Assembly: GCA_003281485.1 (NCBI GenBank)
Contig: QCBW01000001.1
Span: 124,001-188,000 of the forward strand
Source: Prochlorococcus sp. AG-347-J20
Lineage (GTDB): Bacteria; Cyanobacteriota; Cyanobacteriia; PCC-6307; Cyanobiaceae
Direction: 5' to 3'
Length of the DNA stretch: 64,000 nucleotides
The notes beneath the pieces are model-generated. The model did no database searches, was not told where the DNA came from, and worked only from the letters and a program-made list of their open reading frames with translations. Numbering within the stretch: position 1 is the first letter of the stretch; every line of letters starts with the position of its first letter. Shown in pieces: positions 42,853-53,660 of the stretch. The position numbers and the translations under genes were made by a program.

Positions 42853-43434
42853 ATGGTAACTAGTTCAGCTAATAGTTATTCAAAAGGTAATCTTGATGTT
42901 GTAAAAATAAATAGTGCCCTCAAAACAAACTTTAAAAAATTTACTCAAAACGGGCAAATACAAATTTACCAATCACCTTATAGAGGAAGTTATTCATCCA
43001 TCATAAGTGACTCTTTGCGAAATGCTGCTCTTGGCAGGAAAGTACTTTTAGTCCAATTCATGAAAGGAGGTGTAAAACAAGGGGTTCATAATGCGATAAA
43101 TCTTTGTGGGAAATTAACTTGGGTAAGAGCATCAAATTCTTTCGACCAATATAACTCTGAAGAAATTGAAAATAATAAAAATATAAAAAAATATATTCAT
43201 GAATCCATTTGTGAATTATGGAATTTTTGTAAAAAACAATTACTTTCTGGCGGAAATGATCAAATCATACTTGATGAAATTTTTCTTGCCATTCAAATGA
43301 ACATTATCGATAAAGATGATTTGATTTCAACACTTGAAAACCGATTTATATCTGGAGATGTAATCCTTACTGGTACAGACATTCCTAAAGATTTTTTATT
43401 AATGGCCAACCAAATTACCGAACTGCGCTCATAA
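42853..43434 (+). CDS. CobO-like (cob(I)alamin adenosyltransferase-related) protein with non-canonical P-loop
   Basis: IQIYQSPYRGSYSSIISDSLRNAALGRKVLLVQFMKGGVKQG, QIILDEIFLAIQMNIID; longer start at 42805 possible. Confidence 0.75.
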   Translation: MVTSSANSYSKGNLDVVKINSALKTNFKKFTQNGQIQIYQSPYRGSYSSIISDSLRNAALGRKVLLVQFMKGGVKQGVHNAINLCGKLTWVRASNSFDQYNSEEIENNKNIKKYIHESICELWNFCKKQLLSGGNDQIILDEIFLAIQMNIIDKDDLISTLENRFISGDVILTGTDIPKDFLLMANQITELRS

Positions 43435-43440
43435 AACCCA

Positions 43441-44034
43441 ATGCTTAAAAATGACCTCTGGATAAATCAAAAAGCTTCTGAAGGGATGATCAACCCTTTC
43501 CAATCAAATTTGGTAAGGCATCTTGAGCCAAATAATCAAAAAAGGCCAGTTTTGAGTTACGGATGTTCATCTTATGGCTATGATTTAAGACTTTCATCGA
43601 AAGAATTCCTTATTTTTAGACATATCCCTGGCACTGTGATGAATCCCAAAAAGTTTAATCCTAGTAATTTAGAAAAAACTGTTCTTCATCATGATGATGA
43701 CGGAGACTTTTTTATTCTTCCTGCACACTCCTATGGGTTAGGAGTGGCTTTAGAAAAGATGAAAGTGCCAGAAAACATAACAGTCATTTGTATAGGCAAA
43801 AGTACTTACGCAAGATTAGGAATTATCGTTAATACCACTCCTGCTGAGGCTGGATGGGAAGGGCACCTAACACTAGAGTTTAGTAACAGCTCAGGAGCAG
43901 ATTGCAGAATATATGCCAACGAGGGTATATGCCAACTACTTTTTTTTGAAGGAGATCCTTGCTCTACTACTTATGAAGATAGAAAGGGTAAATATCAAAA
44001 TCAACCAGAAAAGGTTACTCTCGCCAAAATCTAA
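43441..44034 (+). CDS. dcd: dCTP deaminase
   Basis: YGCSSYGYDLRL, CIGKSTYARLGIIVNTTPAEAGWEGHLTLEFSN. Confidence 0.95.
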   Translation: MLKNDLWINQKASEGMINPFQSNLVRHLEPNNQKRPVLSYGCSSYGYDLRLSSKEFLIFRHIPGTVMNPKKFNPSNLEKTVLHHDDDGDFFILPAHSYGLGVALEKMKVPENITVICIGKSTYARLGIIVNTTPAEAGWEGHLTLEFSNSSGADCRIYANEGICQLLFFEGDPCSTTYEDRKGKYQNQPEKVTLAKI

Positions 44035-44035
44035 A

Positions 44036-44668
44036 ATGAGTAAGGTTGAACTAATTTCTCTAACTCCAAATGCCGAAAAAACAATGGCATACATTGCAAG
44101 AGTTAGTAATCCAAGCAATCAGAATAATGAAGACTATTCAAAATTATTAAGTTACTGTATTAAAAATGAGCATTGGAGTGTCTTTGAACAGTCATTTATG
44201 ACCTTGCAAATAGAAACTAACAGGGGAATTGCAGCACAAATTTTAAGGCATAGATCATTTACATTCCAAGAATTTTCTCAGAGATATGCAGACAGTTCTC
44301 AATTGGGAAATATTCCTTTGCCAGATTTGAGAAGACAAGATTTTAAAAATAGACAAAATTCAATTCCTGATCTTCCAGATGAATTAAAAGCAAGATTCAA
44401 TGCAAAAATTGCTTCACATTTTAAAGCCGCATCCGAATTATATGAAGATTTACTATCAGAAGGAATAGCTAAAGAATGTGCGAGATTCGTACTACCACTA
44501 GCAACGCCAACCCGAATCTACATGTCTGGATCATGCAGATCGTGGATTCATTACATACATTTAAGATCAGCTCATGGTACCCAAGAAGAACACAAGTCTA
44601 TAGCCCAAAATTGCAAAACAATCTTCAAAGAAAGTTTCCCGATTGTATCAAAATCATTAAATTGGTAA
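44036..44668 (+). CDS. thyX: FAD-dependent thymidylate synthase
   Basis: ThyX motif RHRSFTFQEFSQRY; WIHYIHLRSAHGTQEEHK; ATG at 44036 preferred to ORF-track start. Confidence 0.96.
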   Translation: MSKVELISLTPNAEKTMAYIARVSNPSNQNNEDYSKLLSYCIKNEHWSVFEQSFMTLQIETNRGIAAQILRHRSFTFQEFSQRYADSSQLGNIPLPDLRRQDFKNRQNSIPDLPDELKARFNAKIASHFKAASELYEDLLSEGIAKECARFVLPLATPTRIYMSGSCRSWIHYIHLRSAHGTQEEHKSIAQNCKTIFKESFPIVSKSLNW

Positions 44669-44670
44669 AA

Positions 44671-45222
44671 CTATCCATGTCCGCGAGGAGATATTTGATT
44701 ATTTTTATTTTCTTTAATTTCAGATAATTGAGTATTAAAAACTTCTTCTTGAGATCCTACTTCTTTCTCTAAATTAGCAATAGATTCTCTTATTTTTAAT
44801 TCTTCTTGTTTACCAATAAAAGTAGTTTTCAAGACGCCTTTTCTGTCAAAAAGATTGACTTGAGGAATCCCATTGACGTCGAATTTTCGTATATAATTTT
44901 CCCATTTTTGATTATCAACATTTAAAAAAACAAAATTGATATCTTTTTCATATTCCTCTTTTAAATCAGATATTTTTGGAGCCATTTCTTTGCAAACTTC
45001 ACACCATTCAGCATAAAATTCAAGAAAAGTAGGCTTGTTGTTTTTAAAAGCTATTTCAGGATCAACAGATAATTCTCCAAAACTCTTGAGAAGGTAAGTT
45101 GATTCAAAAAAGAGATTTCTAAACAAGATTAGAAAAATAATAATAGCAGCAAAGAGAAAAACAATTATTGCATTTAAATTTGTACTTAAAAGTGGCTTTC
45201 TATCCTCAGATTGCATTATCAA
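44671..45222 (-). CDS. Membrane-anchored thioredoxin-like protein (TxlA-like)
   Basis: N-terminal TM; FLEFYAEWCEVCKEMAPKI (WCxxC), VNGIPQVNLFD. Confidence 0.88.
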   Translation of the reverse strand: MIMQSEDRKPLLSTNLNAIIVFLFAAIIIFLILFRNLFFESTYLLKSFGELSVDPEIAFKNNKPTFLEFYAEWCEVCKEMAPKISDLKEEYEKDINFVFLNVDNQKWENYIRKFDVNGIPQVNLFDRKGVLKTTFIGKQEELKIRESIANLEKEVGSQEEVFNTQLSEIKENKNNQISPRGHG

Positions 45223-45353
45223 TAATTTCTATAATATGAATATTTTAAATAACTTAAACAGATAAAGAGAATTGAAATCAATTACCTTTTAATCAACTGA
45301 TAAAATAAAAATTGAATAGAAATCAAAATATCTTTTATTCCAGAAATCTAATT

Positions 45354-46706
45354 ATGCAATCAATCTTTGGAACTGATGGAATAAGAGGAAAATTTAATGA
45401 AGAGATAACTTATTCTCTAGCCTATAAAGTTGGATACTCTTTAGGTTCTAATTTAGAAAATAATAATCCAATATTAATTGGTAGAGATACAAGGATTAGT
45501 GGAGATATTCTGCTTCAGGCAATAACAAAAGGTATAACTGCTAGTGGCAAAAAATTTATAAATCTTGGAATCTGTCCTACACCTGCTATCCCATTTTTAA
45601 TTAAGCAAGAGAAACTAAGTAGTGGGATAATGATATCTGCAAGTCATAATCCACCTGAATATAATGGCTTAAAAATTTTTGATCATAATGGTCAAAAAAT
45701 TGCTAAGAATAGTGAAAATAAAATTCAGAAATCTATAGAAGAGTTTAATCAAGACATATCAGCTCCCACCAAAATTGTCTCTTTAGAAAAAAGTCAAGAA
45801 CTAATGGATATTTACATAAAAAGCCTAATCCAAACAATGGGCGGAGAAAATTTAAGCGGCATGAAAATAATATTAGATACATGCTATGGATCAGCGACAA
45901 CCTGCGCAAAAAAAATTTTTAGGGATCTTGGTGCTAATGTAAGAGTTATCAATAACTCTAAGAATGGATTAAAAATTAATATGAATTGTGGTTCTACCAA
46001 CCTAGAACCATTAAAAAAAGCATTAAAAGAGAATGCTGCGGATATGGGTTTTAGCTTCGATGGAGATGCCGATAGAGTAATTGGATTAGATTCTAAAGGC
46101 AATGTTTTAGATGGTGATCATATTCTTTTTCTTTGGGGTAGAGAACTTATGGAACAAAAGACTCTAACAAATAATTTACTTATATCGACTCAAATGGCAA
46201 ATTTGGGTTTTGAAAAGGCTTGGAACAAAATTGGTGGAATTTTATATAGAACTAATGTGGGAGATAAATACGTTCATGACGCAATTAAGGAAAATGGAGC
46301 GGTTTTAGGTGGTGAGCAGTCAGGCCATATCCTTTCAAATATTAATAACTTTTCTGGAGACGGAATTTTGACTGCACTACAAATTTCTAAATACTGTAAA
46401 AAGAAAAATATCACTTTAAATGATTGGCTAAAAAGTAGTTTCGATCCTTTTCCTCAAAAGCTAACTAACGTAAGTCTAGGTTTAAATATTAATAAAATAA
46501 ATCCAAAAACCAAAATTCTAATAGATCAAATCATAGATAATTTTCAGGGAATTTATTCACACAATTGTAGGATCTATATAAGGCCTAGTGGCACAGAACC
46601 CCTAATTCGAGTTCTTGTTGAGGCCAAAAATGACAAGGAAGTTAATTCTTTATCAAAAGAAATAACAAACAAACTCTTATTTGAAATTAATAAAATAATG
46701 AATTAG
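45354..46706 (+). CDS. glmM: Phosphoglucosamine mutase
   Basis: [62 protein letters not shown]. Confidence 0.93.
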   Translation: MQSIFGTDGIRGKFNEEITYSLAYKVGYSLGSNLENNNPILIGRDTRISGDILLQAITKGITASGKKFINLGICPTPAIPFLIKQEKLSSGIMISASHNPPEYNGLKIFDHNGQKIAKNSENKIQKSIEEFNQDISAPTKIVSLEKSQELMDIYIKSLIQTMGGENLSGMKIILDTCYGSATTCAKKIFRDLGANVRVINNSKNGLKINMNCGSTNLEPLKKALKENAADMGFSFDGDADRVIGLDSKGNVLDGDHILFLWGRELMEQKTLTNNLLISTQMANLGFEKAWNKIGGILYRTNVGDKYVHDAIKENGAVLGGEQSGHILSNINNFSGDGILTALQISKYCKKKNITLNDWLKSSFDPFPQKLTNVSLGLNINKINPKTKILIDQIIDNFQGIYSHNCRIYIRPSGTEPLIRVLVEAKNDKEVNSLSKEITNKLLFEINKIMN

Positions 46707-46711
46707 TAAAA

Positions 46712-47341
46712 TCAGACTTTTATATAAATCCCCTTAAAAATATCGAGTTGGTTCATAATCGCATAATTCTCCCTATTAGTTTTAACTTTATTTGGATTAA
46801 AACTTTTGCAATAATTGAAGTTCCTTTTATCTATAATTTTAAAATTAAAACTTCTCAAAATAGTATATTCCATATAATCGAATAGATCTTTTACATCAGT
46901 TTTTACAAAAATTAGGGATCCTTTTTGCAATGAACTTGAGAGAATATTAATAAATTCTGGTTGAATTATTCGTCTTTTAGAATGTCTCTTTTTGAACCAT
47001 GGATCCGGAAAATTAAAGGAAATACTTTTTGTATTATTGATAATAGATTTTCCTTGTACATCATTCAAAATATTATGGGCATTACCAAATAAAAAATATA
47101 AATTTTTAATTTCTTTTTCTCGTACTTTTAATTTTGCAGTTTTAACTAATCTCTCACGTATTTCAATTCCTAGATAATTCCAATTGGTATTTTCTAAAGC
47201 TAAATCAAATAGAAACTCCCCAGCAGCAGAACCTATATCCAAGTGAAGATTTAATCTAGGATTATCAAACATTTCAATCGAAGAAGGGATTCTCTCAATT
47301 TCATTAAAATGTTTACTGAGCGGATTAACATGCTGTCTCAT
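46712..47341 (-). CDS. trmB: tRNA (guanine-N7-)-methyltransferase
   Basis: [56 protein letters not shown]. Confidence 0.94.
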   Translation of the reverse strand: MRQHVNPLSKHFNEIERIPSSIEMFDNPRLNLHLDIGSAAGEFLFDLALENTNWNYLGIEIRERLVKTAKLKVREKEIKNLYFLFGNAHNILNDVQGKSIINNTKSISFNFPDPWFKKRHSKRRIIQPEFINILSSSLQKGSLIFVKTDVKDLFDYMEYTILRSFNFKIIDKRNFNYCKSFNPNKVKTNRENYAIMNQLDIFKGIYIKV

Positions 47342-47463
47342 ATAGTTATTAATTTATTTTTTGGAAATAATAATGAGATTTATAATATTCATAACTATGA
47401 CAATAGTAAGTTAAAAAGGAACAATTTGATGTTTAATTATTATGTATGTAAAAAGTAAAAGTT

Positions 47464-48087
47464 TTGAACTTTTTTAATCAACTTTCCATTTGGCTATCTT
47501 TTCAACTTTCAATAATTTTCCTTATTGGTATTCCTTTTACATTATTTTTTTGGTCAATTAAAAAAAGACATAAAGCTGTTATAAAACTTGTATCAATTTA
47601 TTGGAAAATATCAATTTTATTTTTTATTAGTCTTTTGCTTTTAATCGGTAAATTTAATTATGCACTTTTGATTACAAATATTTCAACTTTTTTAATGACA
47701 ATTTCAGTTTGGTTTTGGAAAGATATTAATGATGAATTAAAAGAGTATGATATCTCTGATTCTCTAACAACTACAACCAAAGTATGGAGATGGTCTCTTA
47801 CGTTTGTATCTCTTAATTTCTTAATTCAAAGTATAGGAAACTTTAATTGCTTCTCTTTTATTAATTCTACTGGCTGTGACATATGGCTTCTGCCATCTTC
47901 AAATTTCTATAACATTTTAAGAAGTTTATTTAATTTTTTCTTTGGGGCTAATTTTACTGAGCCAGTAGCAAAATTTTTAGGATTATTTTCATTATTAATT
48001 TATGCTTTAGGCTTGATTCAGTGGTCAATAATTAAACTTCCAAAAAATGGAAGAAACTCTTGCTTCTCTGAAAATGGCAGAAATTGA
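47464..48087 (+). CDS. DUF3177-like membrane protein
   Basis: 207 aa, multi-TM, cyanobacterial DUF3177 pattern; TTG start. Confidence 0.6.
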   Translation: MNFFNQLSIWLSFQLSIIFLIGIPFTLFFWSIKKRHKAVIKLVSIYWKISILFFISLLLLIGKFNYALLITNISTFLMTISVWFWKDINDELKEYDISDSLTTTTKVWRWSLTFVSLNFLIQSIGNFNCFSFINSTGCDIWLLPSSNFYNILRSLFNFFFGANFTEPVAKFLGLFSLLIYALGLIQWSIIKLPKNGRNSCFSENGRN

Positions 48088-48382
48088 TTTAATAAATATT
48101 CTAGAAAAAATAAGTTCTAGAATACCTAATAGGATACTTAAAATAGATGGTTACCTTCTAAAAGAGGACCATAAAGAACAATTAGAAATAATTATTTTCA
48201 AAGGTTTTAGTAGCTCAACCACGCATCCAATTGCAATAGATTTAGAAAAAAAAGTTATAGGATTCAGTTATACACTCACAAACTTTAAACTTTATAAGGC
48301 GCCCTTAACTGAAAGCAAAGATAACTTCATAAAAGAAAATAAAGACCCAGTTTTCTTTTTGAATCAAAAAAACTGGGTTTAG
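48047..48382 (+). CDS. Conserved hypothetical protein
   Basis: 111-aa [41 protein letters not shown]; start may be ATG 48074; overlaps the upstream gene. Confidence 0.65.
   Translation: MEETLASLKMAEIDLINILEKISSRIPNRILKIDGYLLKEDHKEQLEIIIFKGFSSSTTHPIAIDLEKKVIGFSYTLTNFKLYKAPLTESKDNFIKENKDPVFFLNQKNWV
48343..48380 (-). terminator. Candidate ileS terminator embedded in the opposing CDS
   Basis: ACCCAGTTTT...AAAACTGGGT 10-bp inverted repeat, T-rich tract following on the - strand. Confidence 0.55.
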
Positions 48383-51285
48383 CTAAATTCATGATTAATA
48401 ATGTTTGAACACCTTTTGCATAATTTTGTATTTTGAATTCCACTAAAAGTTTCTTTTTGATAATGCCAACATCTGTCGCATTTTTGACCATTAGCTTTAA
48501 GAATTTGAATTTTACCAAGTTTATTATTGTCAATGATGAGAGATTTATCTACTAAATCAGAAACAACTTGAAAATCTGAAACTATAAGCCAATCCCTAAA
48601 TAAATCTACATCTTTGTTACCAAATTTTTTAAGCCAATTCAGAGAGTCTTTTATAGCCTTATCCTCAGGCAAATAATTAACTTCTGTTTCTAGAGCTGCT
48701 CCAATTATTTGTTTATTTCTACATCCTTCTATAGCTTTGTTAATTTCCACTCTCAAATTTCTTAAGTTCACAATATGCTCATTGAGACTTTCATTTTTCC
48801 ATGACTTCGGAAAAATTGGCCATCCTCTTTGAAATACTGAATTTTCTTCATTTGAATATGGAATGTTTTGCCAAATATCTTCAGCCATATGACAAAGTAC
48901 TGGAGAAATAAGAACAGCTAAATTTTCAACAATTCTAGACATAACAAACTGGCATGATCTTCTCCTAAATTGTGATTTAGAACTTACGTATAATCTATCC
49001 TTTGCAATATCCAAATAAAAATTTGAAAGATCTACAACGCAAAAACTTTGTAAGATTTGAAAAAATTTCGAAAATTCATAATTTTCATAAGCATTTGATA
49101 TTTGATTTGTAACCTCAACTAATCTACCTAACATCCATTGATCTAATATAGGTAATTTATCAATATCAAAACTATCAATATTAGGATCGTAATCATGAAT
49201 ATTTCCTAGAAGATATCTTGCAGTATTTCGAACTTTTCTATAAACGTCTGATAGTTGCTTTAGTATATTTGAACCAATTGGGACATCCACCGAATAATCT
49301 ACAGAACTTACCCATAGTCTTAAAACATCTGCACCGTATGCAGGTTCAGTTTTTTTATTATTGCCTCCATTAATAATTATATTTGGATCAACAACGTTTC
49401 CTAAAGATTTGCTCATTTTTCTGCCATTTTCGTCAAGTGCAAAACCATGAGTTAAAACTTTCTTATATGGTGGTTTATTATTAACTGCAACAGATGTAAG
49501 CAAAGAAGACTGAAACCAACCTCGATGTTGATCTGAACCCTCTAAATAAAGATCTGCTGGATACTTTAATTCACTTCTTTGCTCACATACTGCTGCCCAG
49601 CTAGATCCTGAATCGAACCAGACATCCATTGTATCTGTTCCTTTTTCCCATAAATTAGATTCTTTTGCATAATTTTCTGGTAATAAATTCTTAACATCCC
49701 AATCCCACCAAATATCTGCTCCATGTTCACTAAAAAGTTTTTGAATATGACTAATTATCTCGCTGTTTAGAAGAATTTCATTACTGTTTCTTTTATAAAA
49801 AACTGGAATTGGAACTCCCCAAGACCTTTGTCTGGAAATACACCAATCCCCTCTTCCTACGACCATAGAATAAATCCTTTTCTTCCCAGTTGAAGGCATC
49901 CATTCAACATCTTCAATAGCCTTTAATGCAGATGATCTAAAACCATTAACAGAGGCAAACCATTGTTCTGTTGCTCTAAAAATAGTTGGTTTTTTCGTTC
50001 TCCAATCATAAGGATATCTATGTTTATAGTTTTCCTGTAATAAAAGCAAATTATTTAGCTTTAAGAATTCGATAATTAAATCATTTGCATCTTTAAGGAC
50101 ATTTAATCCTTGAAATTGCCCTGAATATTCATTTAAGTTACCTTTTTCATCAACAACACAAGTTGTAGGTAAATCATATTTTTGTCCCACATTAAAATCA
50201 TCAATCCCATGACCAGGTGCAGTGTGAACAATTCCAGTACCTGATTCTGTTGTGATATAGTCTCCTCCAATAACAATTCTGCAATTTTTATTCTTTGTAG
50301 GATGTTGATATTCAATATTTTCCAAACTTGCCCCTTGAAATTCTTGAAGGGAATTTAAATTCTTATTAAATTTATTAGTAATTTCAGAAAATAAATCTTT
50401 TGCGAAAAGAAATATTCGTTTCTCTTCATCAACAGCAAAAACGTAGTTTATTTTTGGATTTATTGCAACTGCTTCATTTGCAGGTAAAGTCCATGGCGTT
50501 GTGGTCCAAATAGTAATGAAAGAATTTCTTAGGATAAAATCCTCAGTAAAATCAGGATTTCCTCGACATAATTTCAGTATTATTTCTTTAGATAATTTTG
50601 TAATTTTCAAGGAAACATAAACACTCTTTGAAAAATGTTCTTCAGGATATTCTAGTTCTGCTTCTGCGAGTGCAGTCCTTGAACTGGGACTCCAATGAAC
50701 AGGTTTAAGACCTCGATATATATATCCATTGAGAAACATTTTCCCAAATACTCCAATTTGCGCAGATTCATAGCTTTTTTTTAGTGTTAAGTAAGGATTA
50801 TTCCAATCACCCCATATACCCCACCTCTTAAAGCCCTCCATTTGATTTTTTATTTGTATGTGTGCATAATCTGTTGCTTTTTTTCTTAAAGAAAGAGTGG
50901 TAAGTTTACTTCTTTCATCAGATTTCAAATTCTGAAGTACTTTTAATTCAATAGGTAATCCATGACAGTCCCATCCAGGAACATAATGTACCCTAAATCC
51001 TTTCAAGGTTTTGTATTTATTTATTATGTCTTTTAAAACTTTATTGAGAGCATGACCCATATGAAGCGATCCATTTGCATAAGGTGGGCCATCATGTAGT
51101 GTAAATATCTCGCCTTGGTTGTTTGTTCCCAATTCGAAATCAATATTATTTTTTGACCAAAAATCCTGAATCTCCGGTTCTCTTACAACTGAGTTTGCAC
51201 GCATTGAAAAATCAGTTTTCAATAAATTTAAAGTTTCTTTATAAGAAAACTCTTCTTTTTGTTCTTTTTTATTTAGAGATTTCAT
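48379..51285 (-). CDS. ileS: Isoleucyl-tRNA synthetase
   Basis: [22 protein letters not shown] (HIGH region), [16 protein letters not shown] (KMSKS), C-terminal Zn-finger CDRCWHYQ...CKRCSNII. Confidence 0.98.
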   Translation of the reverse strand: MKSLNKKEQKEEFSYKETLNLLKTDFSMRANSVVREPEIQDFWSKNNIDFELGTNNQGEIFTLHDGPPYANGSLHMGHALNKVLKDIINKYKTLKGFRVHYVPGWDCHGLPIELKVLQNLKSDERSKLTTLSLRKKATDYAHIQIKNQMEGFKRWGIWGDWNNPYLTLKKSYESAQIGVFGKMFLNGYIYRGLKPVHWSPSSRTALAEAELEYPEEHFSKSVYVSLKITKLSKEIILKLCRGNPDFTEDFILRNSFITIWTTTPWTLPANEAVAINPKINYVFAVDEEKRIFLFAKDLFSEITNKFNKNLNSLQEFQGASLENIEYQHPTKNKNCRIVIGGDYITTESGTGIVHTAPGHGIDDFNVGQKYDLPTTCVVDEKGNLNEYSGQFQGLNVLKDANDLIIEFLKLNNLLLLQENYKHRYPYDWRTKKPTIFRATEQWFASVNGFRSSALKAIEDVEWMPSTGKKRIYSMVVGRGDWCISRQRSWGVPIPVFYKRNSNEILLNSEIISHIQKLFSEHGADIWWDWDVKNLLPENYAKESNLWEKGTDTMDVWFDSGSSWAAVCEQRSELKYPADLYLEGSDQHRGWFQSSLLTSVAVNNKPPYKKVLTHGFALDENGRKMSKSLGNVVDPNIIINGGNNKKTEPAYGADVLRLWVSSVDYSVDVPIGSNILKQLSDVYRKVRNTARYLLGNIHDYDPNIDSFDIDKLPILDQWMLGRLVEVTNQISNAYENYEFSKFFQILQSFCVVDLSNFYLDIAKDRLYVSSKSQFRRRSCQFVMSRIVENLAVLISPVLCHMAEDIWQNIPYSNEENSVFQRGWPIFPKSWKNESLNEHIVNLRNLRVEINKAIEGCRNKQIIGAALETEVNYLPEDKAIKDSLNWLKKFGNKDVDLFRDWLIVSDFQVVSDLVDKSLIIDNNKLGKIQILKANGQKCDRCWHYQKETFSGIQNTKLCKRCSNIINHEFS

Positions 51286-51402
51286 ATGACGATCTAATAA
51301 ATATTGGTGATCAATAGAGTGGTTAAATAAATCTAGTTTATTATATTCTTTAAATTTAATTGTGGTTTTTTGGCATTTTTCAAAAAACTATTAAATCTAA
51401 TT

Positions 51403-51849
51403 TTAAGCTTCTATATTATCATCTTTATCATTTCTTACCCACTTTTTTGGGCCTGTTTTTTTATTGCTATCAAAATTCAAAAAATTTAAAGTCTTTATCA
51501 AATTTCCAACCGCTAGAGAAGTTGCTTCTAATAATTTCAAAAGATTATTTTTGAATTCCAAAAAGGAAGTTAATTTTTTCTTTTCTTTATCTGTCAATTG
51601 ATTCCATCTAAATAAAAAGAGCTCCACAACATATAAAAAGACTAATGATGTGGATAAAAGCAAAATCAAACTAAATGACTTATCTATGGTTTTATTTATG
51701 ATTATTAAAATAAAACCTATCAATAAATTTAAAAAAGCTTTTATAAAATCTTTTGGTCTACCAAGCTCAAGATAAATCAAGGGCACGAATAAAAATATAA
51801 TTCCAATTGCAATATAAAAAGATCCTAAAGAAACTATGAAGATTTTCAT
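51403..51849 (-). CDS. Small membrane protein of unknown function
   Basis: 148-aa ORF, ATG start, about 3 hydrophobic segments, charged C-terminal half. Confidence 0.6.
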   Translation of the reverse strand: MKIFIVSLGSFYIAIGIIFLFVPLIYLELGRPKDFIKAFLNLLIGFILIIINKTIDKSFSLILLLSTSLVFLYVVELFLFRWNQLTDKEKKKLTSFLEFKNNLLKLLEATSLAVGNLIKTLNFLNFDSNKKTGPKKWVRNDKDDNIEA

Positions 51850-51921
51850 TTATTGATCCATTAACCCTAATTATAAGAAAATGAGTTTAATTAATAAACT
51901 TAGTATCAGAATTCCCTTAAA

Positions 51922-52003
51922 TGCGGTCGGGGAGACTTGAACTCCCACACCCGAAGATACGAGTACCTAAAACTCGCGCGTCTACCAATTCCGCCACGAC
52001 CGC
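51922..52003 (-). tRNA. tRNA-Leu (anticodon UAG)
   Basis: GCGGTCG/CGACCGC acceptor, CGAGT-TTTAGGT-ACTCG anticodon arm, long class II variable arm, TTCAAGT T-loop. Confidence 0.95.
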
Positions 52004-52156
52004 TCAAATAAAATAATAATTGAAAGGGGTAAATTTTAAAAATATTTTTAACTTATGATGATTAATTTGACACATTAAATAAAAATTTAATATCTTTTGA
52101 AAATTTTTTTTAATTTGATCATACAATCATCGAAAAATATCAGTTATATTATTTAA

Positions 52157-53191
52157 AGAATACAAGAAATTATTTCAAACTTTACGAAAAAAAATAGAAC
52201 AAAAATTACTAATTCTTCAAAAACATTTAATTGGCAAAAGGAGATAAAACAATACGTAGATCCGCCAAGTTTTTGGAACCCAACATTAGGACTTTTTTTC
52301 GGTGGTTATTTTCTAGCTTTTCTTAGCATTTGGCAATGGTATAGAGGTGTTTGGCCTCTACCTTTACTTGTAGCTACTGCCTTTTTAGCTTTGCATATTG
52401 AAGGCACAGTAATTCATGATGCTTGTCACAAAGCAGCACACCCTATTCCTTGGATAAATCAAGCAATGGGTCATGGCTCTGCAATTCTTTTAGGGTTTAG
52501 TTTTCCAGTTTTTACTAGGGTTCATTTACAACATCATATCCACGTAAATCATCCAAAAAACGATCCTGACCATATTGTGAGTACTTTTGGTCCTATATGG
52601 CTGATTGCTCCAAGATTTTTTTATCATGAAGTATTTTTCTTTCAAAGAAAGCTCTGGCGAAAATATGAATTATTACAATGGGGGATTGAAAGATCTATTT
52701 TTATAACAATAATCTTTGCAGGTCTAAAATTTGATTTTATGAATCTAATTTATAATCTTTGGTTTGGTCCTGCCTTAATGGTTGGAGTTACTTTAGGGAT
52801 ATTTTTCGATTATCTGCCGCATAGACCTTTTCGATCTAGAAATAAATGGATAAACTCTCGAGTTTATCCGAGCAAATTTATGAATTTATTGATAATGGGT
52901 CAAAATTATCATCTTATTCACCATCTTTGGCCATCAATTCCTTGGTTCGAATATAAAATTGCCTATGAAAAAACTAAGCCTCTTTTGGATAAAAAAGGCT
53001 CACCCCAAAGAGTTGGGATTTTTGAAAGTAAAGAAGATATTTTTAACTTTCTTTATGATTTATTTATTGGTGTAAGGAGTCATAGCAAAAAGGGGGGAAG
53101 GATAAGAAGAATAATAAATTTGTATCCAGGTTATAAAATAAAAAAATATCTATTAAAAATAGTCAATAAAACATTTATAGGGAGCTCCTAA
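52157..53191 (+). CDS. crtR: Beta-carotene hydroxylase; start codon unresolved (limit = first codon after the in-frame stop)
   Basis: YVDPPSFWNPTLGLFFGGYFL...HIEGTVIHDACHKAAH...HLQHHIHVNHP...NYHLIHHLWP histidine boxes; ORF track starts late at TTG 52391. Confidence 0.85.
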   Translation, partial: RIQEIISNFTKKNRTKITNSSKTFNWQKEIKQYVDPPSFWNPTLGLFFGGYFLAFLSIWQWYRGVWPLPLLVATAFLALHIEGTVIHDACHKAAHPIPWINQAMGHGSAILLGFSFPVFTRVHLQHHIHVNHPKNDPDHIVSTFGPIWLIAPRFFYHEVFFFQRKLWRKYELLQWGIERSIFITIIFAGLKFDFMNLIYNLWFGPALMVGVTLGIFFDYLPHRPFRSRNKWINSRVYPSKFMNLLIMGQNYHLIHHLWPSIPWFEYKIAYEKTKPLLDKKGSPQRVGIFESKEDIFNFLYDLFIGVRSHSKKGGRIRRIINLYPGYKIKKYLLKIVNKTFIGSS

Positions 53192-53192
53192 C

Positions 53193-53486
53193 TTATTCAT
53201 TTAAAATTTTTGGAACTTTGTAGTATTCATCTTCTCTAGATGGCCCCAACTCTAAAAGCTCTTCTGTACAATCTGAAATTTTCTTTTCGTCTTTTCTAAA
53301 TACATTGATAACTTCAATCGCTCTTGTTGTACTTTGCACATCATTAGTATCAATTTTTTCTAGTTGCTCTATATATTCCAAAATTTTTTCTAGCTGTTCC
53401 GCGTGGTTATTAATTTCACTCTCATTCAATTCTAATCTTGCTAAATGAGCAACTTTTTTTACTTCCTCTTGACTTATTTTTGTCAT
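53193..53486 (-). CDS. gatC: Glutamyl-tRNA(Gln)/aspartyl-tRNA(Asn) amidotransferase subunit C
   Basis: EEVKKVAHLARLELNESEINNHAEQLEKILEYIEQLEKIDT. Confidence 0.93.
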   Translation of the reverse strand: MTKISQEEVKKVAHLARLELNESEINNHAEQLEKILEYIEQLEKIDTNDVQSTTRAIEVINVFRKDEKKISDCTEELLELGPSREDEYYKVPKILNE

Positions 53487-53660
53487 ACCTTTAGTGTTTT
53501 TAATTTAAATAATAGTTGATCTAGCACACTTTTATTCATTTATCCTCTAAATTTCAAACAATTATGAAACTTATAATTAGGTTTTATTAAAATAAAATTG
53601 AATTTATATAGCATCAATCATCGTTCTCAGTTAAAAATAGTATTAGATAAATAATAAAAA

